Position numbers and translations under genes: made by a program. Shown here one piece after another: positions 7,338-15,483 of a stretch of 51,942 nucleotides of DNA. The first letter of the stretch is position 1, and every line of letters starts with the position of its first letter. The stretch is from positions 1-51,942 of the forward strand of contig JAICIO010000035.1 of assembly GCA_025924315.1 (NCBI GenBank), in the 5' to 3' direction. The notes beneath the pieces were generated by a model. That model worked only from the letters and a program-made list of their open reading frames with translations. It searched no databases and was not told the origin of the DNA. This stretch comes from Phycisphaerae bacterium. Lineage in GTDB: Bacteria > Planctomycetota > Phycisphaerae > Tepidisphaerales > Tepidisphaeraceae.

Positions 7338-8351
7338 ATGACGAAACCGCTCAGTGGTATTTTCACGCCGAACATCGTGCCGCTCGATCCTCGCGGCGAG
7401 ATCAACGAAGGCGAATTGCGCCGCTACGTCGATTGGTTGATCGATCGCGGGGTGCATGGGCTTTATCCCAACGGTTCTACAGGAGAATTCACGCGCTTCA
7501 CGCCGGATGAGCGCAAGCGAATTATCAAAATTGTCTGCGAGCAGACTAAAGGACGCGTGCCGATTCTTGCGGGCGCGGCCGAGGCCAATACGCGCGAGAC
7601 GATCAAAGCCTGTGAGCTGTATCACGAATACGGGGCTCGCGCCGTCGCGATCGTTTCGCCGTTCTATTACAAGCTCAGCCCCGACAGCGTGTACGCCTAC
7701 TTTCGCGAAATCGCGACGAACAGCCCGATCGATGTGACGCTGTACAACATCCCGATGTTCGCCAGCCCCATCGATATTCCGACGCTCCGAAGGCTCAGCG
7801 AATTTGATCGCGTGATCGGCATCAAGGATTCCTCCGGCGACGTCGCGTTCATGGGGCGAATGGTGAACACGATCCGCCCGAATCGCCCCGACTTTGTGTT
7901 CCTCACGGGTTGGGATGTCGTGCTGATCCCGATGATGCTGATGGGAGCCGACGGCGGAACAAACGCGACCAGCGGCGTCGTGCCGGAGCTCATGCGGCGC
8001 ATGTGGGATCTTTATCAAGGCAAACAGCAGGACGCGGCGATGGAGATTCAGCTCCGCTTGATCGAGCTGTTCGACACGATGCTTTACTCGGCCGATTTTC
8101 CCGAAGGGTTTCGCGCGGCGGTCGAACTGCGCGGATTCGAATTCGGGAAAGGTCGTCAGCCACTCTCTGAAGCGCAATCGGTCGATCGCGTTGCCCTGCA
8201 GCGTGTATTGCAATGCATCCTCGCCGACTTTGGTGTGGTCGATGCGCCGCTCGAAGGCTGCGTAACGCGCAGCGGCGATCTCGAGCGCGACAAGGTCGCG
8301 CAGATCGCACAGGAAGTGATGAGCAAGCTCCGCGAGCGGGGTGTGATTTGA
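7338..8351 (+). CDS. DapA/NanA-family class I aldolase
   Basis: A 337-residue member of the dihydrodipicolinate synthase / N-acetylneuraminate lyase superfamily. It carries the phosphate/carboxylate loop [11 protein letters not shown] (41-51), Tyr136 in TLYNIP and the Schiff-base Lys163 in GIKDSSGD. The C-terminus is about 40 residues longer than typical DapA. Substrate is not decided by sequence; the superfamily includes dihydrodipicolinate synthase, sialate lyase and 2-keto-3-deoxy-sugar-acid aldolases. The neighbouring galactonate-dehydratase-like enolase (12622-13800) makes a 2-keto-3-deoxy-sugar-acid aldolase attractive. It overlaps the shell-protein gene by four bases (TTGA), implying translational coupling. 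No strong ribosome-binding site is seen; the leader is the end of repeat E. Confidence 0.85.
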   Translation: MTKPLSGIFTPNIVPLDPRGEINEGELRRYVDWLIDRGVHGLYPNGSTGEFTRFTPDERKRIIKIVCEQTKGRVPILAGAAEANTRETIKACELYHEYGARAVAIVSPFYYKLSPDSVYAYFREIATNSPIDVTLYNIPMFASPIDIPTLRRLSEFDRVIGIKDSSGDVAFMGRMVNTIRPNRPDFVFLTGWDVVLIPMMLMGADGGTNATSGVVPELMRRMWDLYQGKQQDAAMEIQLRLIELFDTMLYSADFPEGFRAAVELRGFEFGKGRQPLSEAQSVDRVALQRVLQCILADFGVVDAPLEGCVTRSGDLERDKVAQIAQEVMSKLRERGVI

Positions 8352-8989
8352 CGGTTCGCGCCTATCCCGCAATTGGGCTGGTTGAGCTGAACAGCTTCGC
8401 GGCGAGCCTCGCGGCGCTCGATGCGATGGAGAAGGCCGGCAATATCGAGTTGCTGCAGGCGGAGATCAACGATCTCGGCGGAGTGCTGCTGAAGTTTTCC
8501 GGAGACACCGCGGACGTCGATGCCGCGCTCGCGGCGGCCCGCTCGATCGCCGATCAGATGCACACGCGTATCGTCTCCGATGCCCTCCGCGCTCCGACGG
8601 CCGGCGCCGAGTTCGCGGCGCTCGCCAAACCCGAATTCAGCCCGCTGATCGAACAAGACGTCGTTCACACGCCGAACTGGCAAACACTGAAAGAAATCAA
8701 CATGAGCGAAGAAGCCCCTTTTGCAATCGGCATGATCGAAACCCAGGGATTCACCGCCGTCATCGAAGCGATCGACACCGCCTGCAAGGCTGCGAATGTC
8801 GACGTGCTCGCCCGCGAAAAGCTCGGCGGCGGGTACATCACGGTCCTGATCAAAGGGGACGTCGCCGCCGTCAAAGCCGCCGTGAACGCCGGCAAAGAAC
8901 GCCTCGAGCAACTGGGCTTAGGCAAACTCATCGCCGCCCACGTCATCCCGCGCCCAAGCAAGTCCGTCCTCGCGCTATTGCCCAAGTAA
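8348..8989 (+). CDS. Tandem-domain bacterial microcompartment shell protein (BMC-T type)
   Basis: A 213-residue protein with two bacterial-microcompartment domains. Domain 1 (about 7-90) begins [20 protein letters not shown]; domain 2 (about 121-213) begins [20 protein letters not shown], continues through the predicted pore segment [15 protein letters not shown] and ends with the typical [14 protein letters not shown]. Such tandem proteins form pseudo-hexameric trimers that tile shell facets. No iron-sulfur Cys is seen at the pore. The only start that includes domain 1 without invading the aldolase is TTG 8348, overlapping the aldolase stop as TTGA. An internal ATG at 8702 would give domain 2 alone, the size of a single-domain shell protein. 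No other shell gene is in the window, so this is an outlying shell gene or part of a reduced compartment. Confidence 0.83.
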   Translation: MTVRAYPAIGLVELNSFAASLAALDAMEKAGNIELLQAEINDLGGVLLKFSGDTADVDAALAAARSIADQMHTRIVSDALRAPTAGAEFAALAKPEFSPLIEQDVVHTPNWQTLKEINMSEEAPFAIGMIETQGFTAVIEAIDTACKAANVDVLAREKLGGGYITVLIKGDVAAVKAAVNAGKERLEQLGLGKLIAAHVIPRPSKSVLALLPK

Positions 8990-8997
8990 AACAAGGA

Positions 8998-9074
8998 GAT
9001 TGTCCACGAAGGGCGCGAAGGGACACAAATGAATTGCTTTTCTTCGTGCTCCTTCGTGTCCTTCGTGGACAATC
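8998..9074. repeat. Inverted repeat family F (GATTGTCCACGAAGG)
   Basis: Arms of GATTGTCCACGAAG and its complement, with partly complementary CGAAGGGACAC/GTGTCCTTCG inside. It fills the gap between the convergent shell-protein and esterase genes and directly abuts the esterase stop codon. It may serve as a two-way terminator. Its arm words resemble family G (13815-13920). Confidence 0.88.
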
Positions 9075-10001
9075 TTATTTTGTTGCCTTGGAAGCCGGTT
9101 GCGTCGTCGCGGCTTTGAGATGCTGGTTGAAGAACTCGAAGATCATCATCAGATTCTTCGGCGTGCCGAATTGAGGCCCACCGTGACCGGCGCCCTCGAT
9201 GAGCTCCAGGTGTGATTCCACGCCCGCCTTCTTCAGCGCCTCATCCAGATACTCACTCTGCTTTGGATTCACCAGCGGATCTTTCGTGCCCTGCATGATC
9301 AGGCAGGGCGCATCGTCCTTCGTCACATACGTCACCGGGCTCGCCTGCTTCGCCTGATCGAGATGCTCGCTCAGCGGCCCGCCAAATAGATGCGTCAGCG
9401 CATCGCCCGCGACGTGCTCGTCGTGAATCTTCGTCAAATCGGTCGGCCCAAAGAGATCCACGACGCATTGCACGCGACTCGAAAACTCCGGATTGCCCTC
9501 GTCGCCCTCGAGTTCCTTCACGTCACCGCTCGTTCCCAGCAGCGCCACGAGATGCCCACCCGCGGACGCGCCCCACGCACCAATGCGATCGGGATCGATG
9601 TGGTACTCCTCCGCGTGCGCGCGAAGAAACCGAACGGCCGCCTTGCAATCGTAAATCTGCGCCGGCCAGATCGCTTCCTGCGTCAGACGATAATTGATAC
9701 TCGCGACGACGTAACCGAACCGCACGAACCCAACGCCCGGATTCGGCGCCTTGTCGCCCGCCTGCCACCCGCCGCCGTGGACGCAGATGATCAGCGGCAA
9801 GGGTTTGGTTGGATTTGGTGGGATCGCAATGTCCATCGATTGTGACTTCCCGCCGCCTTTCACGTACGGCACATCGCGAAGAACCGTTGTTCCCGCGGGC
9901 AGCGCATTCGGCCGCGGACGCGTCGTTGGCTTCGTCTGCGCGGTCGCCGTCACGAAGGTCGAAGCAAATAGCACCACCGCAATGGAATGTCTCTTGAGCA
10001 T
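9075..10001 (-). CDS. Secreted alpha/beta-hydrolase (esterase/lipase-like)
   Basis: A 308-residue exported esterase. A signal peptide (MLKRHSIAVVLFASTFVTATA, cleavage near AQ) precedes a Pro/Thr-rich stretch and an alpha/beta-hydrolase domain. The oxyanion-hole motif is HGGGW (75-79), the nucleophile elbow GASAGG places Ser146, an acidic residue lies in GTKDPLVNPKQ, and the catalytic His is in EGAGHGG near the C-terminus. The HGGG form and overall length resemble acetyl-xylan and feruloyl-type esterases of the BD-FAE/hormone-sensitive-lipase groups. Its place 10 bases downstream of the ceramidase-like gene indicates co-transcription with the sugar-acid operon, which fits removal of acyl groups from a polysaccharide or glycolipid substrate (inference). 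Confidence 0.85.
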   Translation of the reverse strand: MLKRHSIAVVLFASTFVTATAQTKPTTRPRPNALPAGTTVLRDVPYVKGGGKSQSMDIAIPPNPTKPLPLIICVHGGGWQAGDKAPNPGVGFVRFGYVVASINYRLTQEAIWPAQIYDCKAAVRFLRAHAEEYHIDPDRIGAWGASAGGHLVALLGTSGDVKELEGDEGNPEFSSRVQCVVDLFGPTDLTKIHDEHVAGDALTHLFGGPLSEHLDQAKQASPVTYVTKDDAPCLIMQGTKDPLVNPKQSEYLDEALKKAGVESHLELIEGAGHGGPQFGTPKNLMMIFEFFNQHLKAATTQPASKATK

Positions 10002-10011
10002 TTGTTTCCCG

Positions 10012-11388
10012 TTATGGCAACATCGATTTCATCGCGTCACGCGCCGAATCAATCAACTTCTCCAGCGCCCCGCGATCGAACGGAGATTGCCACACCTGAT
10101 AGATATCGCGGTCGTACAACTCCGCCGGCGGAAGATAACCGGCCGATCCGTTCACCAAATTCATCACCGCGACGTGTCGTGGCGCGAACGCGGCGCGCAA
10201 ATCGATCTGCAATTCCGAATACGCTTCGTTCGGATGGCCAACGAGCAGCGCATCCCCAATCCGCCACGCCCATACCGGCATTGGCGAGCTCGTGCCGTCA
10301 CCAACCGTCCGACGAACCGCACGCTTTCGCCACAACCGCTCTTTCAGCACCGGATCCGTCTCGCGCTGCCACTGTGCTTCGACCTCCGCCAGCGACGGAA
10401 GCGATTTCAGCGGCAGACCGACCGTCACCTGCTTCGCGGCGAGCGCGCGGCTCGGCTCGATGTCCGCGGCTTTCCACACCGCCAGCGGCGCGCCCGACTC
10501 TACAACGCCGGAATACCGCACTTCTTGCCCGGCTTTCAGCATCGCTTCCAGCGCACTCATCACCGCGAAGCCGAGCCGCCGGCCGTGCCGATCCGCGATG
10601 CTCGTATCGCCCGTGTATTGCTCGGCGGGCGCGAGCTCCCCGGAGGCGCCCTGGAGAAATAGCACCGGCGCCTGCGTGTGCGAGACGACGAGATCGCGCA
10701 TCGCGCCGACATAGTCCGGCGAAATCAAATTGTTCTCCCACGCGAGCGTCGTCGGATGACACGCATAGTTGACGATCGTCGCGAGAATCCGATCCGTGCT
10801 CGACGTGATGCGGCCGACGAGCAGCGTGTCGTCCGCGACATCGGACGGATTGAAACCGCAGATGATCCGCTTCCCACCGGACTCCGGGAGATCGCGATTT
10901 TTCGCGAGATCGCACTTCCCGTAATGCCACGTCAACGTCGCGAGACGCGAACTGTTGATCGCCTCGTGATACGCGCGCTCGGCCGACTCGCTTAGCAGCT
11001 GGAAGTATGGCTCAATGAGATGGCCACCCGGCTTGCTTGCATCATCGCGGCGGGCGCTCGGAGCGGCGTGATTGTGGGTGAGGCAAACCATCACGCGCGA
11101 TTCATCGCCGACGTGTTTCAACACCGCGTCGCGAACCGATCGCTCGTCCTCTTTCGTCCGCCACGTCATCAGATCGAGGCCCATGAGAACGAGCCGATCG
11201 TGCGGACGATCCTCCGTCGCGAAAGTGATGCAGGTGAGATAGAGCGGCTTGTGAATCCCTTCCGCGACGTCGTGCCTGGCGGCGCCCCAACTTCTCGCAT
11301 AGATGCCGATCGGCGGGGTGACATCAACGCGTGACACGCCGATCAACCCGCGAAACGAGGAGGTCGTGATGGTCAGCGGATCGCTCAT
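10012..11388 (-). CDS. Neutral/alkaline ceramidase-like N-terminal domain protein
   Basis: A 458-residue protein matching the N-terminal domain of neutral/alkaline non-lysosomal ceramidases. Landmarks are GLIGVSRVDVTPPIGIYARS, VLMGLDLMTW, the zinc-binding-type motif VCLTHNHAAP (101-110), VNYACHPTTLAWENNLISPD and FLQGASGELAPAEQY. Such short bacterial relatives, lacking the C-terminal domain, are widespread in planctomycetes; true ceramidase activity is unproven and amide or ester hydrolysis of a sugar derivative is equally possible. No signal peptide is visible. The ATG at 11386-11388 overlaps the stop of the SDR gene as ATGA, which fixes the start; the frame is open for about 150 more codons upstream, but that stretch is antisense-like, Arg-rich and overlaps the SDR. 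Confidence 0.82.
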   Translation of the reverse strand: MSDPLTITTSSFRGLIGVSRVDVTPPIGIYARSWGAARHDVAEGIHKPLYLTCITFATEDRPHDRLVLMGLDLMTWRTKEDERSVRDAVLKHVGDESRVMVCLTHNHAAPSARRDDASKPGGHLIEPYFQLLSESAERAYHEAINSSRLATLTWHYGKCDLAKNRDLPESGGKRIICGFNPSDVADDTLLVGRITSSTDRILATIVNYACHPTTLAWENNLISPDYVGAMRDLVVSHTQAPVLFLQGASGELAPAEQYTGDTSIADRHGRRLGFAVMSALEAMLKAGQEVRYSGVVESGAPLAVWKAADIEPSRALAAKQVTVGLPLKSLPSLAEVEAQWQRETDPVLKERLWRKRAVRRTVGDGTSSPMPVWAWRIGDALLVGHPNEAYSELQIDLRAAFAPRHVAVMNLVNGSAGYLPPAELYDRDIYQVWQSPFDRGALEKLIDSARDAMKSMLP

Positions 11389-12164
11389 TTGTTCGCGGGG
11401 GTGACGAGGGAAAGTCCGCCGTCCATGAGGATGACGCTGCCGGTGGTGTGGCGATTTTCGGGTTCGCAGAGATGCGCGACTTCCAACGCGACTTCGTGCG
11501 GCTCGATGAGCTCGCGCGTCGGCACGCGCTCGGCCGCCTTTTCGCGCGAGCCGGGCGTCTTCGCCCAGAGCTGGGCGCTCAGGCCCGCGTTCACATAACC
11601 CGGCGCCACTTCGTTCACGAGAATCCCGGCCGGCGCGAGATCGAGGGCCATGCATTTGCAGAGCATTCGCAGGCCGGCTTTCGCAACGCAATAGGTTGTG
11701 ATGTTCGGATGCGGCGCGTGCGCGGCCCAGGAACCGATGAACACGATCCGCCCCGGCTTCTTCGCATCGAGCAGTCGCATCGCCGCGCTCTGGGCCATGT
11801 GGAAGGCGCCGGTGAGATTGATCGACAACTCGCGCAACCATTCTTCTGGCGTAACACTGCGAACGCCTTTGAGCGTGACGATCGCGGCGTTGGGAATGAT
11901 GAGCGTGGGGACGCCGAATTCGGATTCAATGTTGCGAATCCAGGTCGCGACTTCGGTAGCGCTGGAGACATCGACATTGTCGTAGCGCGCGCGAACGCCG
12001 AGGCTGCGTATCGCCTCGAGAAACTCATTCGCATGTGAGGACGGCCGAACATCGCTGATCGCAACAAACGCCCCGCGGCGCGCAAGCTCCAGCGCAACAG
12101 CGCGGCCGATGTCGCCCAGCCCGCCGCTGATGATCGCAACTTGATTGTGAAGCGTTTTGCTCAT
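11385..12164 (-). CDS. Short-chain dehydrogenase/reductase
   Basis: A 259-residue classical SDR. The cofactor loop is SGGLGDIG (13-20), the structural NAA motif is at 92-94, and the catalytic triad is S145, Y158 and K162 (TTYCVAK). Asp38 after the second beta strand (AISDVR) favours NAD(H) over NADP(H). The tail GSVILMDGGLSLV is the usual SDR C-terminus. Position between the dehydratase/GNAT pair and the ceramidase-like gene, with a 4-base overlap downstream, points to oxidation of a sugar, sugar lactone or keto-deoxy acid in the same pathway (inference). The exact substrate is unknown. Confidence 0.88.
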   Translation of the reverse strand: MSKTLHNQVAIISGGLGDIGRAVALELARRGAFVAISDVRPSSHANEFLEAIRSLGVRARYDNVDVSSATEVATWIRNIESEFGVPTLIIPNAAIVTLKGVRSVTPEEWLRELSINLTGAFHMAQSAAMRLLDAKKPGRIVFIGSWAAHAPHPNITTYCVAKAGLRMLCKCMALDLAPAGILVNEVAPGYVNAGLSAQLWAKTPGSREKAAERVPTRELIEPHEVALEVAHLCEPENRHTTGSVILMDGGLSLVTPANK

Positions 12165-12168
12165 GCAG

Positions 12169-12588
12169 TCACTTCAACCGTTTTCCCATGTTGACGCGCT
12201 CTTCCACGTCATAGCCGATCTTCTTGTAAAACTTCACGACCGCCGGGTTCGTCGCTCTCACCTGAAGATTTACCTTCGGACAGCCAAGCCGTTTCAGTTC
12301 CATCTCGGCGCGCTGCATCAACGCCTTTCCCACGCCATGCTTTCGATGCTCCGACGCCACCGCGAGATAGTTGACCCATCCGCGGTGGCCTTCGTAGCCG
12401 ACCATTACCGTGCCGATGATTTTCCCATCAATCGCGGCGACGAAAAAGAGGTTTGGTTGCCATGCGAGCTTGAGGGCGATGTCCTTGTGCGGATCGTTCG
12501 CGGGGATGGTGAGATTGCAGTCGTGCCAGAGTTGGACGACCTGCGGTTCGTCGCGGAATTCGAAGATGCGGATGTCGACTGTGGGCAT
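12169..12588 (-). CDS. GNAT acetyltransferase, YpeA-like
   Basis: A 139-residue GCN5-related N-acetyltransferase. It shows the acetyl-CoA site SEHRKHGVGKALMQ, the beta-bulge GTVMVGYEGHRGWVNYLAVA and the C-terminal NPAVVKFYKKIGY typical of the family. The stretch LWHDCNLTIPANDPHKDI and the ending MGKRLK closely resemble E. coli YpeA, a small GNAT whose acceptor substrate is not established. It lies 4 bases from the SDR gene and 33 from the dehydratase gene in one transcription unit, yet this does not reveal the substrate. Confidence 0.85.
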   Translation of the reverse strand: MPTVDIRIFEFRDEPQVVQLWHDCNLTIPANDPHKDIALKLAWQPNLFFVAAIDGKIIGTVMVGYEGHRGWVNYLAVASEHRKHGVGKALMQRAEMELKRLGCPKVNLQVRATNPAVVKFYKKIGYDVEERVNMGKRLK

Positions 12589-12621
12589 GAGAGGCTGGCC
12601 CTGCGGGCCACCGCTAAACGA

Positions 12622-13800
12622 TTACCAGTCGCCGACGCTGCCATCCTTGTAGAAAACGCGCTGCAGCGTCTCCTGCTGAAACGGATGCTTGCGCACTTCG
12701 TCTTCGTTGATCTCAATCCCGAGCCCCGGGCGCGTATTGGGTCGCACAGTGCGGCCTTTCGTATCAACGGTGAAACCTTCCTTCACCACATCCGCCCGCC
12801 ATGGGACATCGGAGTGAACCGTCTCGCAGATGACGTAGCTCGGCGTGGCGAAGCCGAGCTCGAGCGACGCGGCGGTGCTGACCGGCCCCTGCGGATTGTG
12901 CGGCGCAACCGCGACGCGATAGGCCTCCGCCATCGCGGCGATCTTGCGGGCTTCGCTCAGGCCGCCGCAGTGGGTGATATCCGGTTGAATGACGCTGGCG
13001 GCGCGGCGCTCGAACAACTCGCGAAATCCCCACGTGCCGACGAGGCGCTCGCCCGTCGCGATCGGCGTTTTCACCGAGCGTTGAATCAGCGCGATGTCTT
13101 CCATCGTTTCCGGCCAGCACGGTTCCTCGAACCAATACAAATTGTAGGGCTCGAGCGCTTTCGCGAAGAGCAAGCCCATCCGCGGTGAAGGGCGCGCGTG
13201 GCAATCGACCATGATATCGATCGAATCCCCGACAGCGTCGCGCATGGCCTTCACGCAGGCTTCGGCGTAGCGGATCGGTTGCAGGCCTTCGAGCGGCGCG
13301 GTTTCGGGGACGGCCATGCATTTGAAGGCGGTGAAGCCTTCCTCGACGGCCTTGTGCGCGAGATCGCCGAAGCGTTTCGCGTCGGCGGGGTCGCAGCAGT
13401 ACATGTCTTCCATCTTCCCGCCGCCGAGGTGCGAGTAGAGGCGGATGTAATCGCGCACCGGCCCGCCCCAGAGCTTGTGACACGGCACGCCGCGCACTTT
13501 GCCGACGATGTCCCACAGCGCGATGTCGATTCCGCTGATGGCGGTGCCGCGCACGATGCCGTTGCCGTGCCAGAAATGTTGGCGATACATCATCTGCCAG
13601 AGATGCTCGACGCGCGTGGGATCTTCGCCGATGAGCAATTGCGCGAGATCTTCGATCGCGCCGACGACTCCGCGGGTGTGCCACTCAAGCGTCGCCTCGC
13701 CCCAGCCGTAAAGGCCGGGTTGGTCGGTGTGGACCTTGACGAAAATCCAGTTGCGCATCCGCGCGTGACAGACGAGGGGTTCGATCTTGGTGATCTTCAT
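12622..13800 (-). CDS. Mandelate racemase/enolase-superfamily dehydratase, galactonate-dehydratase-like
   Basis: A 392-residue enolase-superfamily enzyme. Metal ligands are D199 (VDCHARP), E225 (FEEP) and E251 (TGER); H201 two residues after the first ligand and H301 in APHNPQGP are the acid/base pair characteristic of galactonate-dehydratase-type members. The substrate-capping domain starts [10 protein letters not shown] and carries [10 protein letters not shown]. By family it would dehydrate an aldonate such as galactonate to a 2-keto-3-deoxy acid, supplying a substrate for a KDG/KDGal-type aldolase like the gene at 7338-8351. Other acid sugars (fuconate, rhamnonate, gluconate) are possible. 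It leads the GNAT-SDR-ceramidase-like-esterase run and is separated from the six-hairpin gene by repeat G. Confidence 0.86.
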   Translation of the reverse strand: MKITKIEPLVCHARMRNWIFVKVHTDQPGLYGWGEATLEWHTRGVVGAIEDLAQLLIGEDPTRVEHLWQMMYRQHFWHGNGIVRGTAISGIDIALWDIVGKVRGVPCHKLWGGPVRDYIRLYSHLGGGKMEDMYCCDPADAKRFGDLAHKAVEEGFTAFKCMAVPETAPLEGLQPIRYAEACVKAMRDAVGDSIDIMVDCHARPSPRMGLLFAKALEPYNLYWFEEPCWPETMEDIALIQRSVKTPIATGERLVGTWGFRELFERRAASVIQPDITHCGGLSEARKIAAMAEAYRVAVAPHNPQGPVSTAASLELGFATPSYVICETVHSDVPWRADVVKEGFTVDTKGRTVRPNTRPGLGIEINEDEVRKHPFQQETLQRVFYKDGSVGDW

Positions 13801-13814
13801 AGTGGTTCAAGTGA

Positions 13815-13920
13815 GAAGATTGTCGCGAAGGCGCGAAGAGCGCGCGAAGGCCACGAAGTAATGCCTCAACTTTTATTCTTCGCGGGCTTCGCGGAATCTT
13901 CGCGTCTTCGCGACAGCTTT
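13815..13920. repeat. Inverted repeat family G (TGTCGCGAAG words)
   Basis: Imperfect long arms made of CGCGAAG words: AAGATTGTCGCGAAGGCGCG on one side and CGCGTCTTCGCGACAGCTTT on the other. It lies directly downstream of the stop codon of the six-hairpin-like gene and upstream of the dehydratase start. It could attenuate or process a transcript shared by both genes. Confidence 0.85.
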
Positions 13921-15483
13921 TTATTTCCCTTTCTCCACCGACGCGAGCAGCTGCATCGCTCGTGCCGTGTTCACGGTGCTATTTATCCAGTACGTGCGAT
14001 CCTTCGTTTTATACATCCGCGTCGGGTAACGGCCGTCGTATTGCTTTTGGGCGATCGTCAACTCATTCGCGAGCGATTCGGCCTTCGCGAGGTAAAGCGG
14101 CTTGTGCGTCGCTTCGTACGCGTGCATGTACGCGACGATCATGAAGGCCGAGCTGCCGGAGATCGGCTCGAACATCGCGAATTGTTCGCACGAGCACGGC
14201 GTGAACCATTCGTTCAGCGGCATGAATTTCGCGCTCGACGCGGGCGGTTGTTCCCAGACGACGAATTGATCCTCCGCGAAATTGAGGATCTCCGTCGCGA
14301 GGTCTTTCTGGCCGTGATCGAACAGGTAACCGGCGAAGAGACACGCCTCATGTTTCGAAAGGTTTTCGTACGGCCCGCGGAGCTTGCCGTCGTCGAATTG
14401 CGCGTTCCAGTCGAACGTTTTCACCGGGCCGTCCATCATGAACTTCACCGCCTTGTCGAGCGGCGCTTGCGCATCATCGAAATGATACTGCGTGACCATG
14501 CGATCGAGGAACTGAATGACCACCGACGGAACCATCTCGATCGGCGCGAACGGCTTGTTCGTCGTGTTATCGACTTTGAGATACCACGAGCCATCGGGAA
14601 GCTGGAGCTTCGCGTAGGTTTTCACGATGCGCTTCGCGGCGTCCTGATACTTCTCGTCGTGCGTGACGTCGTAGAGATCGAGATATCCCTGGCAGACCTC
14701 GGACGGCGAGATGAGCATCGTCCAATCGTCGTTTTCGCGCGTGGTGGGTTTGGCGCCGTGATACGTCGGCGGAAAGTATTCGAGCGGGGTGCCCTCTTTG
14801 CTGGAGATACTGAGGGTGAAATCCGCGGCGGCGCGACCGATCGCGATGGCCTGATCCGCGTCCGCGGGTTTCGGATCCTGCATCGCGTACATCGCGCATC
14901 CGCTGATTAGCGCGCCCGTGATTTTCGAAGCATACCGATAGAGCGGATATGTTGGATCCGGCTTGCCGGTCGTTCGCCAGTTCTGCACGAAGGATTCGCC
15001 CATCGCGCCCTTCAGCGCGATCGCGGCGCTTTCACTGTACGGGACAACAGGAGCTGCGTACGGCCCGCGAAACGGTGCGGCGCGATGGAAGGTTCGTTCG
15101 CTGGCGGTTCCGAGCGACTCACCTTCTTTGTTGATCGCTTCGACCTTAACCGTCGTTGTGCCGACCGGCAGGCGGTTCCACACCGGCGCGAGCGACGCGT
15201 GCGGGTCGTGCGATTCGAAGTCGAGCATCCCGCCCGTGGCGGTGCTGATCGTGAAGATGTACGTGGCAGCGCCGTCGACGGTTTTGAAATCAAACGCCGG
15301 CACCCAGATGAACTGCCGCGACGCCTGGTTCCAGAATGGCGACTTTCCGGGCACCCCGGGGCGGATCGGCTTGAGCGTTTCCGCCAGCGCCTGGTTGCGC
15401 AGCTCCTGCGTCGTCTGCGCAACGACATTGGTCGCGAGGAAACTGACCAGCAAAGCGGCGACGATCGAAGTGAATGTGTTCAT
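13921..15483 (-). CDS. Secreted six-hairpin (alpha/alpha-barrel)-like protein
   Basis: A 520-residue exported protein with signal peptide MNTFTSIVAALLVSFLATNVVA. After a beta-rich N-terminal part of about 120 residues (FWNQASRQFIWVPAF, TTTVKVEAINKEGESLG, fibronectin-like) the rest is helical with repeated hairpins. Aromatic motifs such as LPDGSWYLKVD, DDWTMLISPSEVCQGYLDLYD and RTYWINSTVNTARAMQLL are typical of six-hairpin glycosidase folds. It may be a glycoside hydrolase, polysaccharide lyase or epimerase; no family-defining catalytic pair could be assigned. The ATG start overlaps the symporter stop as ATGA, so both are translationally coupled, suggesting that this protein produces what the symporter imports. 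Confidence 0.7.
   Translation of the reverse strand: MNTFTSIVAALLVSFLATNVVAQTTQELRNQALAETLKPIRPGVPGKSPFWNQASRQFIWVPAFDFKTVDGAATYIFTISTATGGMLDFESHDPHASLAPVWNRLPVGTTTVKVEAINKEGESLGTASERTFHRAAPFRGPYAAPVVPYSESAAIALKGAMGESFVQNWRTTGKPDPTYPLYRYASKITGALISGCAMYAMQDPKPADADQAIAIGRAAADFTLSISSKEGTPLEYFPPTYHGAKPTTRENDDWTMLISPSEVCQGYLDLYDVTHDEKYQDAAKRIVKTYAKLQLPDGSWYLKVDNTTNKPFAPIEMVPSVVIQFLDRMVTQYHFDDAQAPLDKAVKFMMDGPVKTFDWNAQFDDGKLRGPYENLSKHEACLFAGYLFDHGQKDLATEILNFAEDQFVVWEQPPASSAKFMPLNEWFTPCSCEQFAMFEPISGSSAFMIVAYMHAYEATHKPLYLAKAESLANELTIAQKQYDGRYPTRMYKTKDRTYWINSTVNTARAMQLLASVEKGK

Noticed and set aside
8702-8989. Separate single-domain shell gene starting at the internal ATG
   Set aside because: The frame is continuous with domain 1 from TTG 8348 and no clear ribosome-binding site precedes the internal ATG; a tandem protein is simpler.
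11389-11841. N-terminal extension of the ceramidase-like protein
   Set aside because: The frame is open but overlaps the SDR gene; the ATGA overlap and homology start at 11388.
13198-14910. A 570-codon plus-strand open frame across the dehydratase and six-hairpin genes
   Set aside because: It spans two opposite-strand genes and repeat G; composition is Arg/His-rich as in shadows.
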